Source: Actinomycetota bacterium
Lineage (GTDB): Bacteria > Actinomycetota > Thermoleophilia > Solirubrobacterales > Thermoleophilaceae
DNA: 27,293 nucleotides
Direction of reading: 5' to 3'
Assembly (NCBI GenBank): GCA_005885165.1
Contig: VAXR01000023.1
Coordinates: 1-27,293 of the forward strand
The notes under the pieces were generated by a model, which was not told where the DNA came from, did not search any database, and was given only the letters and a program-made list of their open reading frames with translations. Each line of letters starts with the position of its first letter. Within the stretch, counting starts at the first letter, position 1. The position numbers and the translations under genes are program-made. Below, in pieces: positions 15,223 through 24,482 of the stretch.

Positions 15223-15834
15223 CTACAGCACGTAGACCGTCGAGTACACGATGATCCACATGGCGTCGACGAAGTGCCAGTAGATACCCGGCACCTCCAC
15301 GCCGCGGTGCTCCTTGGCCGAGAAGTGCCCGCGGAACGCCCTGATCGTGGAGAACGCGAGCAGGTTCAACCCCACGAAGACGTGCGCACCGTGCAAGCCG
15401 GTGAGCCCGTAGAAGATCGTCCCCTGCGCCGTGTCGTGCGGTGCAAAGCCGAGGTGCACGTACTCGTTGATCTGGATGGTGAGGAACGAGAGCCCGAGCA
15501 GGAAGGTCGTCAGAAGCCCGGCGCGCATCCCCCAGCGGTTCTCGTTCTTTGCACACAGGAGTGACCAGTGCATGGTGAGGCTCGAGAAGAGCAGGATCGC
15601 CGTGTTCACTCCTGCGACGGCCACCGGAAGCTTCGTGCCGGGGGCGGGCCAGTGGTCGTGATTCACCACCCGGATGAAGAAGTAGGCGGTGAAGAACGCT
15701 CCGAAGAGCATCACCTCGGAGATGATGAAAAGCAGCATCCCGAGGAACTGCGCCTCCACGCGCGACGAGCGATTTGCCGGAGGCGGCCCGTGGTGCTCGT
15801 GGGCGTGTTCGACCGCTACCGAGGCTGACTCCAT
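15223..15834 (-). CDS. coxC: Cytochrome c oxidase subunit III
   Basis: This 203-residue protein has a His-rich N-terminus (VEHAHEHHG) and about five transmembrane helices. The conserved motifs are FLGMLLFIISEVMLFGAFF, ... NEYVHLGF, GLTGLHGAHVFVG and VPGIYWHFVDAMWIIVY. This is the short bacterial form that lacks the first two helices of the 7-helix mitochondrial type. Subunit III stabilises the catalytic core and the proton uptake path. The ATG overlaps the stop of the UspA-like gene (TGATG), so it is translated in one coupled operon: coxB, coxA, uspA-like, coxC. Confidence 0.95.
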   Translation of the reverse strand: MESASVAVEHAHEHHGPPPANRSSRVEAQFLGMLLFIISEVMLFGAFFTAYFFIRVVNHDHWPAPGTKLPVAVAGVNTAILLFSSLTMHWSLLCAKNENRWGMRAGLLTTFLLGLSFLTIQINEYVHLGFAPHDTAQGTIFYGLTGLHGAHVFVGLNLLAFSTIRAFRGHFSAKEHRGVEVPGIYWHFVDAMWIIVYSTVYVL

Positions 15835-16685
15835 CAGGCCTCCGCCTCGACCGGCGCCACGTCGACCACCACGTGTTCGACGGGCTTGGAGGTGGACGTC
15901 TTCACGCGCTCGATCAGGTCACTGCGAAGCCACCCGGAGCGCGTCTCGGGAAACGTGGAGATGACTATCTCGTCCGCGGGATAGAACTGAAGCGCGTTCT
16001 GCACCGCGGTGAACGGATCGGGGTCCATCACCTGCCCGATCGCCTCGAGCCCGGCGTCGTGCAGCATCTGGAGGGTGTGCGCGAGCCGGTTGTGCGCGTC
16101 CCCGTGCTCGCCGCCCTCGCCCTGGGGCAAGATCACCACGAAGTTGTGAGGGCTCTCGAAGCCCTTCCGCTTTAGGAGATCGAGCAGCGGCTGGCCCCCC
16201 ACGGTCTGGTTCGCCACGACCAGCGTGCGGGTGACGTGCGCGCGGTCCGCCTCCAGGTCCACCACCACGTGCTCGACCGGCAGTCCGGAGGCGTCCCGCA
16301 CGCGGTCCACCAGGTCGCGCCGAAGCCAGCCCGAGCGCGTGTCGGGGTGCGTCGAGATGATCACCTGGTCCGCCCCGTAGGCGTCGATCGCGTCCATCGT
16401 GGCCGAGAACGGATCGGGGTCCATCACCTCGCCGTCAGCCTCGATGCCCACCTCGCGCAGCTGCGCGAGCGTCTGGCGAAGCCGGTTCTCGGCGGCCGCG
16501 CGCACCGAGTCCTCGTAGATCACGTACCCGCTCCGGGGCTGGTTCTGCGGGCAGATGACCGTCACGTGGAAGGGCTCGCCCCGCTCGTGGGCCTCCTGCG
16601 CGTGCGTCTTGACGGCGTCGATCAGCGCCCGCCCGCCGACGGTCTCGTTGGCGACCACCAGGATGCGGTGCGGGACCGCGGTCAT
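15834..16685 (-). CDS. Tandem UspA-like protein inside the oxidase operon
   Basis: This 283-residue protein is built of two homologous halves of about 135 residues. Each half starts with a beta strand and switch (RILVVANETVGG / RTLVVANQTVGG). Each then has VMDPDPF, an acidic helix, (V)IISTHPDTRSGWLRRDL / VISTFPETRSGWLRSDL and PVEHVVVD. This is the HUP/UspA-type alpha/beta fold in a form common in actinobacteria. The classical ATP-binding G-2x-G-9x-G(S/T) is not evident, so nucleotide binding is uncertain. It overlaps coxA by 4 nt (ATGA) and coxC by 1 nt (TGATG). It is therefore co-translated with the oxidase and may regulate or assist it (inference). Confidence 0.85.
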   Translation of the reverse strand: MTAVPHRILVVANETVGGRALIDAVKTHAQEAHERGEPFHVTVICPQNQPRSGYVIYEDSVRAAAENRLRQTLAQLREVGIEADGEVMDPDPFSATMDAIDAYGADQVIISTHPDTRSGWLRRDLVDRVRDASGLPVEHVVVDLEADRAHVTRTLVVANQTVGGQPLLDLLKRKGFESPHNFVVILPQGEGGEHGDAHNRLAHTLQMLHDAGLEAIGQVMDPDPFTAVQNALQFYPADEIVISTFPETRSGWLRSDLIERVKTSTSKPVEHVVVDVAPVEAEA

Positions 16686-18583
16686 TCAGGTGCCACGCCC
16701 GCCACCGCGGTACTCCCGGCGGCCACCGGCTCCTGCTCCTTGAAGACGCCGTGCACCGCGCCCGGCACGCCGAACTCGTACGGTCCGCCGACCACCGTCG
16801 GCACATTGTCGAAGTTGAAGATCGGTGGCGGCGAGCTGACCTGCCACTCGAGCGTGTGCGACCGCCACGGGTTCGCCTCCGCAGCCGGGCCGTGCCGCCA
16901 GCTCGCGACGATGTTGTAGAGGAACACCAGGAACGACAGCCCGAAGATGAACGCGGAGATCGAGATGATCGCGTTCAGCGTCGCGTACTGGTGTGCGTAG
17001 TCGGCCACCCGCCGCGGCATCCCGTCGATGCCGACGAGGTGCATCGGCCCGAACGTGAGGTTGAAGAACACGAACGAGAGCCAGAAGTGGATCCTCCCGA
17101 GCGTCTCGTCGTACATCCGCCCGGTCATCTTCGGGAACCAGTGGTAGATCCCGGCGAAGATCGTGAACACGCTTCCGCCGAACAGCACGTAGTGGATGTG
17201 CGCCACCACGAAGTACGTGTCCGACACATGGATGTCGAACGGGATTACCGCGAGCATGATCCCGCTGATGCCGCCCAAGGTGAACATCGTGATGAACCCC
17301 AGCGCGAACAGAAGGGGCGTCCTGAGATGGATCACGCCCCTCCACAGCGTGGCCAGCCACGAGAAGATCTTGATGCCCGTCGGCACCGCGATCAGCATCG
17401 TGGTCAGCATCATCGGGACGCGCAGCCAGGGGAACATCCCTGACACGAACATGTGGTGCGCCCAGACGGTGAACCCGAGCACCACGATCGCCACCAGCGA
17501 GAACGCCATCATCCGGTAGCCGAAGATCGGCTTCCGCGCGTGGGTCGAGATCACCTCGCTCATGATCCCGAACCCCGGCAGCATCATGATGTACACCGCC
17601 GGGTGCGAGTAGAACCAGAAGACGTGCTGGTACATCAGCACGTTGCCGCCCCTCGACGGATCGAAGAAGTGGGTCCCCAGCGTGCGGTCGAACAGCACGA
17701 AGAACTGCGACCCGGCGATGAACGGCGTGGCGATGACCACCAGCAGCGACGTGGTGAAGTTCGCCCACACGAGCAGCGGCATGCGCCAGAACGTCATTCC
17801 CGGCGCGCGCATGGTGATGATGGTCACCAGGAAGTTGAGCGCGGTGGCGATCGACGACGCTCCCGCGAGCTGGATGGCGACGTTGAAGAACGTCTGCCCG
17901 AGCGGCTGGACGTCGGAGAGCGGCGCGTACGAGGTCCAGCCCGTGGCGAACGAGCCGCCCGGCGCCAGGAAGCTCGCCATCATCATGATGCCGGCGGTGG
18001 GCAGCAGCCAGTACGAGAGGGCGTTCAGGCGCGGGAACGCCATGTCCGGCGCCCCGATCATCAGCGGGATCACGTAGTTCGCGATCCCGGCGAACACCGG
18101 GATGATGAACAGGAAGATCATCAGCGAGGCGTGCACCGAGAACAGCCCGTTGAAGGTGTTGGGCGTGATGAACTGCATGCCCGGCGACGCGAGCTCCGCG
18201 CGCATCAGCATCGCCATCACCCCGCCGACGATGAAGAAGAAGAACGTCGTGACGATGTACTGGATCCCGATGACCTTGTGGTCGGTGTTCACCCGGAAGT
18301 AGTCGCGCCAGGTGCGGGCGCCGTGGCCCGAGTGGTCCTCGGGGATCGTCGGTGCGCCGGAGGCCCAGCGGAACCAGTAGTCGAAGCAGCCGATCGCGAC
18401 GATGAAGGCCAGCGGCACGGTGATCAGCGAGATCGTCGTGACCGCCTTGCCGTCGATCACCGGGTGCTGGTGCTGGAGCGAGCGGATCAGGACGTCGAGC
18501 CCGAGCGCGAACGCCACTGCCAGCGGCATCGCTACCGCGACCCGGTACCAGCCCGGCGCCCTGAGTCTCTGGGCCAACGTCAC
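16682..18583 (-). CDS. coxA: Cytochrome c oxidase subunit I (A2-type heme-copper oxidase)
   Basis: This 633-residue catalytic subunit has all metal ligands: low-spin heme His in LFSVHASLMIFLF, CuB and cross-link site FWFYSHPAVYIMMLPG (about residue 325), the CuB pair in AHHMFVSGM (about 373), and heme ligands in VVAHIHYVLFGG (about 460). The usual Glu of HPEVY is replaced by Ala with a preceding Tyr-Ser (YSHPAVY), the hallmark of A2-type oxidases such as Thermus caa3. The N-terminus carries two additional hydrophobic segments before the canonical RVNTDHKVIGIQY start. It reduces O2 to water and pumps protons across the membrane. It overlaps coxB by 4 nt upstream and the UspA-like gene by 4 nt downstream. 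Confidence 0.97.
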   Translation of the reverse strand: MTLAQRLRAPGWYRVAVAMPLAVAFALGLDVLIRSLQHQHPVIDGKAVTTISLITVPLAFIVAIGCFDYWFRWASGAPTIPEDHSGHGARTWRDYFRVNTDHKVIGIQYIVTTFFFFIVGGVMAMLMRAELASPGMQFITPNTFNGLFSVHASLMIFLFIIPVFAGIANYVIPLMIGAPDMAFPRLNALSYWLLPTAGIMMMASFLAPGGSFATGWTSYAPLSDVQPLGQTFFNVAIQLAGASSIATALNFLVTIITMRAPGMTFWRMPLLVWANFTTSLLVVIATPFIAGSQFFVLFDRTLGTHFFDPSRGGNVLMYQHVFWFYSHPAVYIMMLPGFGIMSEVISTHARKPIFGYRMMAFSLVAIVVLGFTVWAHHMFVSGMFPWLRVPMMLTTMLIAVPTGIKIFSWLATLWRGVIHLRTPLLFALGFITMFTLGGISGIMLAVIPFDIHVSDTYFVVAHIHYVLFGGSVFTIFAGIYHWFPKMTGRMYDETLGRIHFWLSFVFFNLTFGPMHLVGIDGMPRRVADYAHQYATLNAIISISAFIFGLSFLVFLYNIVASWRHGPAAEANPWRSHTLEWQVSSPPPIFNFDNVPTVVGGPYEFGVPGAVHGVFKEQEPVAAGSTAVAGVAPE

Positions 18584-19650
18584 TTCTTCTTGCCTCCTCC
18601 TCCGCCCCCAGACGCGATGAGGAACTTCACGAGCGCGTCGATCTGCTGGGGGCTGAGCTGCTGTCCGAAAGTCTGCGGCATCGTACCTCGCGGGAACCCA
18701 GGCACAACGAAGGCGTTCGGGCTGACGATCGACTGCCTAATGTAGTCGGCCGCCGGCCGTCCCTTCGCGTACTTGGCGGCGTCCTGGACGACCCTGTCGA
18801 GGTCCGGACCGACCTTGCCCGAGGCGCCCGCGGCGGCCAGCGTATGGCAGCTTGCGCAGCCATTTGCAGCGAAAACCTGCTTGCCGGCGGCGGGCGTGGC
18901 TGCCCCGCCGGGGGCGGCGGCAGTACTCGTGGCAGCGCCCCCGAGCTTCGCGAGCCAGGCCGTGAACGTCCGATCGGTGACAACGTGGACCGTCCCGCGC
19001 ATCAGGGAGTGTCCGGGACCGCACAGCTCGGCGCACACCACGTCGTGGATCCCGAGCCGCGTCGGGGTCGTGCGCCAGTTGGTGGTGATGCCGGGGACGG
19101 CGTCGGACTTCAGCCGGAAGTCGGGGACCCAGAAGGAGTGGATCACGTCGTGGGTCCGGATCAGGAACTTCACGGGCTTGTCGACCGGGAGGTAGAGCTC
19201 GTTGCTCTGGATGAGCCGCCGGTGCGGGCCCTGATACGCGTAGCTCCACTCGAACTGCCGGCCGTAGACGTGCACGAGCATCTCGCCCTTCTTCTTCGTC
19301 TCGATGTCGTTGAGCGTGATCCAGGCGTAGATCGCGAGGCCGGTGACGAGCAGGAACGGGATCGTCACCCAGGCCACCTCGAGCCGCGCGTTGCCGTGGA
19401 TCGGCGGCCCGTCGCGCATGTCGTCCGGGCGCGCGCGGAAGCGGATCACGCTGTAGATCGCGACCGTCATGACGAGCACGAAGATCGGGACCGACGCGAT
19501 CAGGAGTACGTCGTAGAGCGTGTCGATCTTGTGCGCGGAGGCGGATCCCTGCTCCGGGAACCAGTCGATCGACAGGGTGATCGGGAGCAGGATCGCGACG
19601 GCGATCGCGCCGTAGATGAACATCCGCGCGAGCGGGCTCTTAGGCAGCAT
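18580..19650 (-). CDS. coxB: Cytochrome c oxidase subunit II with fused cytochrome c (caa3 type)
   Basis: This 356-residue protein starts at ATG 19650. It has an N-terminal hydrophobic segment, two transmembrane helices (about residues 45-70 and 95-113) and the periplasm-side cupredoxin domain. The CuA site is complete: His in RTHDVIHSFWVPDF and CAELCGPGHSLM (about 207-218). An Ala/Pro/Gly linker leads to a C-terminal cytochrome c domain with CASCH (about 265-269) and candidate axial Met in GTMPQTFG. Electrons pass from this heme to CuA and on to subunit I. The Gly/Lys-rich tail ends at 18580, overlapping the coxA start by 4 nt. It is the first gene of the oxidase operon. Confidence 0.97.
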   Translation of the reverse strand: MLPKSPLARMFIYGAIAVAILLPITLSIDWFPEQGSASAHKIDTLYDVLLIASVPIFVLVMTVAIYSVIRFRARPDDMRDGPPIHGNARLEVAWVTIPFLLVTGLAIYAWITLNDIETKKKGEMLVHVYGRQFEWSYAYQGPHRRLIQSNELYLPVDKPVKFLIRTHDVIHSFWVPDFRLKSDAVPGITTNWRTTPTRLGIHDVVCAELCGPGHSLMRGTVHVVTDRTFTAWLAKLGGAATSTAAAPGGAATPAAGKQVFAANGCASCHTLAAAGASGKVGPDLDRVVQDAAKYAKGRPAADYIRQSIVSPNAFVVPGFPRGTMPQTFGQQLSPQQIDALVKFLIASGGGGGGKKK

Positions 19651-19697
19651 GGCGAAGTGAGGCGTCTTCGGGCCGGCGGCCGCGCACGGCGCGCGAT

Positions 19698-19703
19698 CTT
19701 ATA
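19698..19703 (-). promoter_or_regulatory. Candidate -10 element of the cox operon
   Basis: TATAAG on the minus strand lies 47 nt upstream of the coxB ATG in otherwise very GC-rich DNA. No convincing -35 at 16-18 nt was found, so this is only a candidate. Confidence 0.3.
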
Positions 19704-19709
19704 GGCGGA

Positions 19710-19750
19710 GGGCGCGCCGACCGGGCAGAACCGGGCGGCCCCTCGCGCCC
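19710..19750 (-). terminator. GC-rich stem-loop between araC-like gene and coxB
   Basis: GGGCGCG (19710-19716) pairs perfectly with CGCGCCC (19744-19750), and the enclosed sequence has smaller CCGG pairings. It lies just after the AraC-type gene and before the candidate coxB promoter, where a terminator would separate the two. No T tract is present. Confidence 0.3.
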
Positions 19751-19772
19751 CGGACCGACAGCGCTACCCGGC

Positions 19773-20153
19773 TCAGCCGCCGAAGCCCGGCGGGGACGTG
19801 GCGCCGATTGGCTCGCCGCGGAACGTCGACGGGGGCCGGCCGTGATGGCGGCGGAACGTCTTCGCGAACTGCGCGGCCTGCCTGTACCCGACGCGTGCGG
19901 CCACCTCGCGGACGGGCAGCGAGCCCTCCCGCAGCATCTCCACGGCCTTGCGCATGCGGACCTGCGCGAGGTGCGTCCGGAAGCTGGTTCGGCCGGCCTC
20001 CGTGAAGGCGCGCTGGAGCTGGCGGCGTGAGGTGGCAAGCCGGCGGGCGACGTCGTCGAGCTCGAGCTCGTTGGGGTACTCGCGCTCGATGATCTCCTTG
20101 GCCTCTTCGAAGAGCGCGCGGCGGCGCTCGGCTGTTCCTGGTCTGATCGCCAT
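19773..20153 (-). CDS. Short AraC/XylS-family regulator (DNA-binding domain only)
   Basis: This 126-residue protein is essentially one AraC-type double helix-turn-helix. The first HTH is LELDDVARRLATSRRQLQRA; the linker helix includes FRTHLAQVRMRKAVEML; the second HTH is SLPVREVAARVGYRQAAQFA, followed by the signature KTFRRHHGRPPSTFR. There is no ligand-binding domain, as in the MarA/SoxS type, so its activity may be set by its level or by a partner. ATG 20153 is chosen; the frame stays open upstream but as shadow sequence. It is divergent from the CBS-domain gene and directly upstream of the cox operon, which makes both plausible targets. Confidence 0.88.
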   Translation of the reverse strand: MAIRPGTAERRRALFEEAKEIIEREYPNELELDDVARRLATSRRQLQRAFTEAGRTSFRTHLAQVRMRKAVEMLREGSLPVREVAARVGYRQAAQFAKTFRRHHGRPPSTFRGEPIGATSPPGFGG

Positions 20154-20205
20154 CGGCAGGGGTACTCCGCGGGGGTTTCGTGAGGGGAAGCCCGCGTCAA
20201 CTATG

Positions 20206-20229
20206 CATTCAAGTAAATCGAAATGAATG
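20206..20229. promoter_or_regulatory. Inverted repeat CATTCA-N12-TGAATG in a divergent promoter
   Basis: Perfect 6-bp arms (20206-20211 and 20224-20229) flank an AT-rich 12-nt spacer in the intergenic region shared by the araC-like gene (start 20153) and the CBS gene (start 20305). Local A+T content is unusually high for this genome. Operator function, perhaps for the AraC-type regulator itself, is inferred. Confidence 0.45.
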
Positions 20230-20304
20230 TTGCGTAAGACGCGTCCGGCGCGGCGCCGCGTTAGTCTTGAGTCAATTGGCACTTGATCGAGCGAGAGGGG
20301 AGCC

Positions 20305-20718
20305 ATGCAGGTATGTGACGGGATGAGCTCGGTGGTCCTGACTGTCGGGCCGGACCACACCCTCCGCGACGCCGCGCGGCAGATGGCCCGCCGCGGCGTG
20401 GGCGCCGCCGTCGTCCTCGATCCCGAGCAGCCCGGGCCCGGCATCATGACCGAGCGCGACATCCTGCTCGCGCTGGCAGACGGCCAGGATCCCGACCAGG
20501 AGAAGGTTGGGGCGCACCTGTCCGAGAACCTGACCTTCGCCGCGCCCGACTGGTCGCTCGAGCGGGCGGCCGAGGCAATGGTGCGTGGGGGCTTCCGCCA
20601 CCTCGTCGTCGTCGACAGCGGCGAGACCGTCGGGGTCCTCTCGATGCGGGACATAGTGCGCTGCTGGACGGGCGAGGGCGCGACGACGCCGGTCGACACC
20701 GCGCGGTCGCGGGGGTAG
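20305..20718 (+). CDS. Two-CBS-domain regulatory protein
   Basis: This 137-residue protein consists of two CBS motifs. The first includes TLRDAARQMARRGVGAAVVL and GIMTERDILLA; the second includes SLERAAEAMVRGGFRHLVVV and GVLSMRDIVRCW. The pair forms a Bateman module, which usually binds adenine nucleotides or S-adenosylmethionine and passes energy or redox status to a partner. No catalytic domain is attached. ATG 20305 has a strong ribosome binding site (GGGGAG at 20297-20302). It is divergent from the AraC-type gene and lies between two groups of oxidase-related genes, so an energy-sensing role in respiration is conceivable (inference). Confidence 0.9.
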   Translation: MQVCDGMSSVVLTVGPDHTLRDAARQMARRGVGAAVVLDPEQPGPGIMTERDILLALADGQDPDQEKVGAHLSENLTFAAPDWSLERAAEAMVRGGFRHLVVVDSGETVGVLSMRDIVRCWTGEGATTPVDTARSRG

Positions 20719-20836
20719 CTCCACGGGCCGGTCCGCGTTCCGTTCGGTTCGCTCTCGGGTGCGTAGCCGTGCCCGATGGGCGACGAAGGCGAGCGGAATC
20801 GGTGGGCACGCGCCAGGTTCGGCCTTCCCCGATCCC

Positions 20837-20881
20837 GCTGTCCTGCCCTAGCTACACATAGTGTCGTCAAGTCAGGACAGC
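20837..20881. repeat. Nested inverted repeat (9-bp outer, 4-bp inner arms)
   Basis: GCTGTCCTG (20837-20845) and CAGGACAGC (20873-20881) are perfect 9-bp arms around a 27-nt spacer. Inside, ACAC-ATA-GTGT (20854-20864) is a second perfect inverted repeat. It lies about 120 bp after the CBS gene in non-coding DNA and could be a transcript end structure or a protein-binding site. Confidence 0.55.
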
Positions 20882-20917
20882 CCGGCCGGAGCGGCCGGCC
20901 GGAGCGTCCCGGCCGGA
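20882..20917. repeat. Three direct copies of CCGGCCGGA
   Basis: The 9-mer CCGGCCGGA starts at 20882, 20895 and 20909, with GCG following the first two copies. The unit is itself largely palindromic. It directly abuts the nested inverted repeat. Confidence 0.6.
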
Positions 20918-20997
20918 CCCGTCCTCCTTCGTCGCCTTCCGTAGCGGACAGGGCTTCCGATTCGGGTTGAGCGGAGCGCGGCGCGGCCGGCGCCGAG

Positions 20998-21228
20998 CTA
21001 GTGCTCTAGCGGCAGCTGGGAGATCTCCTCGCGCGTCAGCCGGATCCAGCGGATCGCGGCGGCCGCCGCGATCACGAGCCCGATCCCGCTGATCACGTAG
21101 GAGAGCACGAGCCCGACCAGCGTGAGCGTCACCCCGAACGCCACCAGCACCGGCAGGTACGAGGGCTCCGGGAGGTGGACTTCCTCGCTCGGCTGCGGAG
21201 GGGCCCCGTCGGGGCCAGGATCAGTCAT
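20998..21228 (-). CDS. Small membrane protein resembling actinobacterial cytochrome oxidase subunit IV (76 aa)
   Basis: This 76-residue protein begins with an acidic, proline-rich N-terminus (EEVHLPEPSYLP). Two closely spaced transmembrane helices follow (about residues 25-45 and 47-62), then a charged tail (WIRLTREEISQLPLEH). Size and layout match the small fourth subunit found with aa3/caa3 oxidases in actinobacteria. Its place 1.3 kb upstream of coxB on the same strand supports this, although no subunit IV motif is strong enough to be certain. The ATG follows the stop of the 34-aa gene directly (TAGATG), so the two are coupled. Confidence 0.75.
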   Translation of the reverse strand: MTDPGPDGAPPQPSEEVHLPEPSYLPVLVAFGVTLTLVGLVLSYVISGIGLVIAAAAAIRWIRLTREEISQLPLEH

Positions 21229-21333
21229 CTAGTACACCGCGGCCACGAAGAACGCGGCGCCGAACGTGAGGAAGCAGATGGCGCCGGCGATCAGGCCGGT
21301 GCGGAGGTTCTTGCTTGCCAGCCGCCTGTCCAC
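21229..21333 (-). CDS. 34-residue single-helix membrane protein
   Basis: The ORF starts at GTG 21333 and stops at TAG 21231-21229, directly before the ATG of the 76-aa gene. The product begins MDRRLASKNLRTGLIAG and is followed by one transmembrane helix that ends at the C-terminus (FFVAAVY). A positively charged N-terminus before a single helix is typical of small accessory subunits of respiratory complexes. It probably belongs with the oxidase (inference from position and coupling). It was recognised only by reading through the intergenic space. Confidence 0.65.
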   Translation of the reverse strand: MDRRLASKNLRTGLIAGAICFLTFGAAFFVAAVY

Positions 21334-21416
21334 GCCGGCCTTTCTACCAGAAGCGCCCCCGGCCGGGTAGCTTTCCCTCATGGTCTCGAGGGGGAGAGAC
21401 GTCGGGAGCAGAAGCC

Positions 21417-22411
21417 ACGGCTGACCCGGCGGTCATAGGCGTTGACGTGGGCGGCACGAAGATCGCCGCCGCGCGCGTCATCGGACCCGAGGCGCGCGCG
21501 CTTACCCAGCACCCGACCGACCTGACCGGCCCGAGCGCCCTGCTCGACGGCCTCGAGGCAGCCGTCCGCGAGGTGATCGAGAGCTCCGGCGCGCCGGACG
21601 CCGTCGGCGTCGGCGTGCCGTCGCAGGTGGACTTCGCATCGGGGACGGTGGTGTCGAGCGTGAACATCCCGCTCGAGGGCGTGGCGCTCGCGCACGACCT
21701 GGGCGAGCGGCTTGGCGTGCAGGTCTTCGTGGACAACGACGCCAACTGCGCCGCGCTCACCGAGGCGTCGTCCGTGGAGGGGGATCCCGCGCAGCACCTC
21801 GTGATGCTCACGCTCGGCACCGGAGTGGGCGGCGGAGTTGTGATTCGCGGCCAGACCTTCCGCGGCGCCACCGGGCTGGGCGCGGAGCTCGGCCACGTGA
21901 CGCTCAACGCCGACGGCCCGGAGTGCCCGGGCGCCTGCCCGGGCCGCGGCTGCGTCGAGGCCTACTGCTCGGGGACGGCGCTCGAACGCGACGCCACCGC
22001 CGTGGCGCGGGAACGGCCGGAGTCCCGGCTCGGCCAGGTCGCCGTGGACCACGACGGGAGGGTGAGGGGCCGGGACGTGGTGGCGGCCGCCCAGGAGGGC
22101 GACGAGGACGCCGTCGCGCTGATGAACACGCTTGGCCGCTGGCTGGGCGTGGCGATCGCGAGCTTCCAGAACGTGTTCGAGCCCGAGCACGTGGTGATCG
22201 GCGGAGGACTCTCCTCCGCGGCCGACCTTTTCCTCCCGGCCGCCGAGGAGGAGGCCGCGTCGCGCGCGCTCCCGGCGCTCGCTGAGCGGATGCAGATCTC
22301 CGTCGCCCGGGCGGGAGCCGAGGCCGGCGTGATCGGCGCCGGGCTGCTCGCAGCCCAGGAGCTCGCGCTGAGCGGGGATACTTCGGACCCACGACTCCGG
22401 CAGGAGGTTCG

Positions 22412-22415
<4 letters not shown>
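21417..22415 (+). CDS. ROK-family sugar kinase (probable glucokinase), apparent ACG start
   Basis: This protein has the ROK features: phosphate-binding VIGVDVGGTKIAA at the N-terminus, VDNDANCAALTEA, LGTGVGGGVVIRG, and the zinc site GAELGHVTL ... CPGACPGRGCVEAYCSG. It phosphorylates glucose or a related hexose with ATP in the cytoplasm and feeds the downstream genes. The natural first residue by alignment is the codon before ADPAVIGVD, which is ACG at 21417, with GGGAG at 21404-21408 (8-nt spacing). The only normal upstream start in frame is TTG 21315, which would add 34 residues unlike any ROK protein and overlap the divergent small gene. The 332-aa ACG form has the usual length. It overlaps the transketolase start by 4 nt (ATGA). 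Confidence 0.9.
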
Positions 22416-24466
<2,051 letters not shown>

Positions 24467-24470
24467 GCAA

Positions 24471-24477
24471 GAGGAGG
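24471..24477 (+). promoter_or_regulatory. Strong ribosome binding site of the tal-pgi gene
   Basis: GAGGAGG lies 5 nt before the ATG at 24483. This is the only gene of the sugar operon that is not start/stop-coupled, and it has the strongest Shine-Dalgarno in the window. Confidence 0.8.
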
Positions 24478-24482
24478 CTGCG

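Noticed and set aside
17453..18745. Plus-strand frame rich in His/Arg/Asp opposite coxA
   Set aside because: Reverse reading of membrane-helix codons; no plausible protein.
20154..20870. 240-residue upstream extension of the AraC-type protein
   Set aside because: It crosses the divergent CBS gene and an AT-rich promoter region and lacks any sensor-domain features.
20837..20881. Long inverted repeat as an insertion-sequence end or attachment site
   Set aside because: No transposase or integrase is nearby, and there is only one copy in the window with no flanking target duplication.
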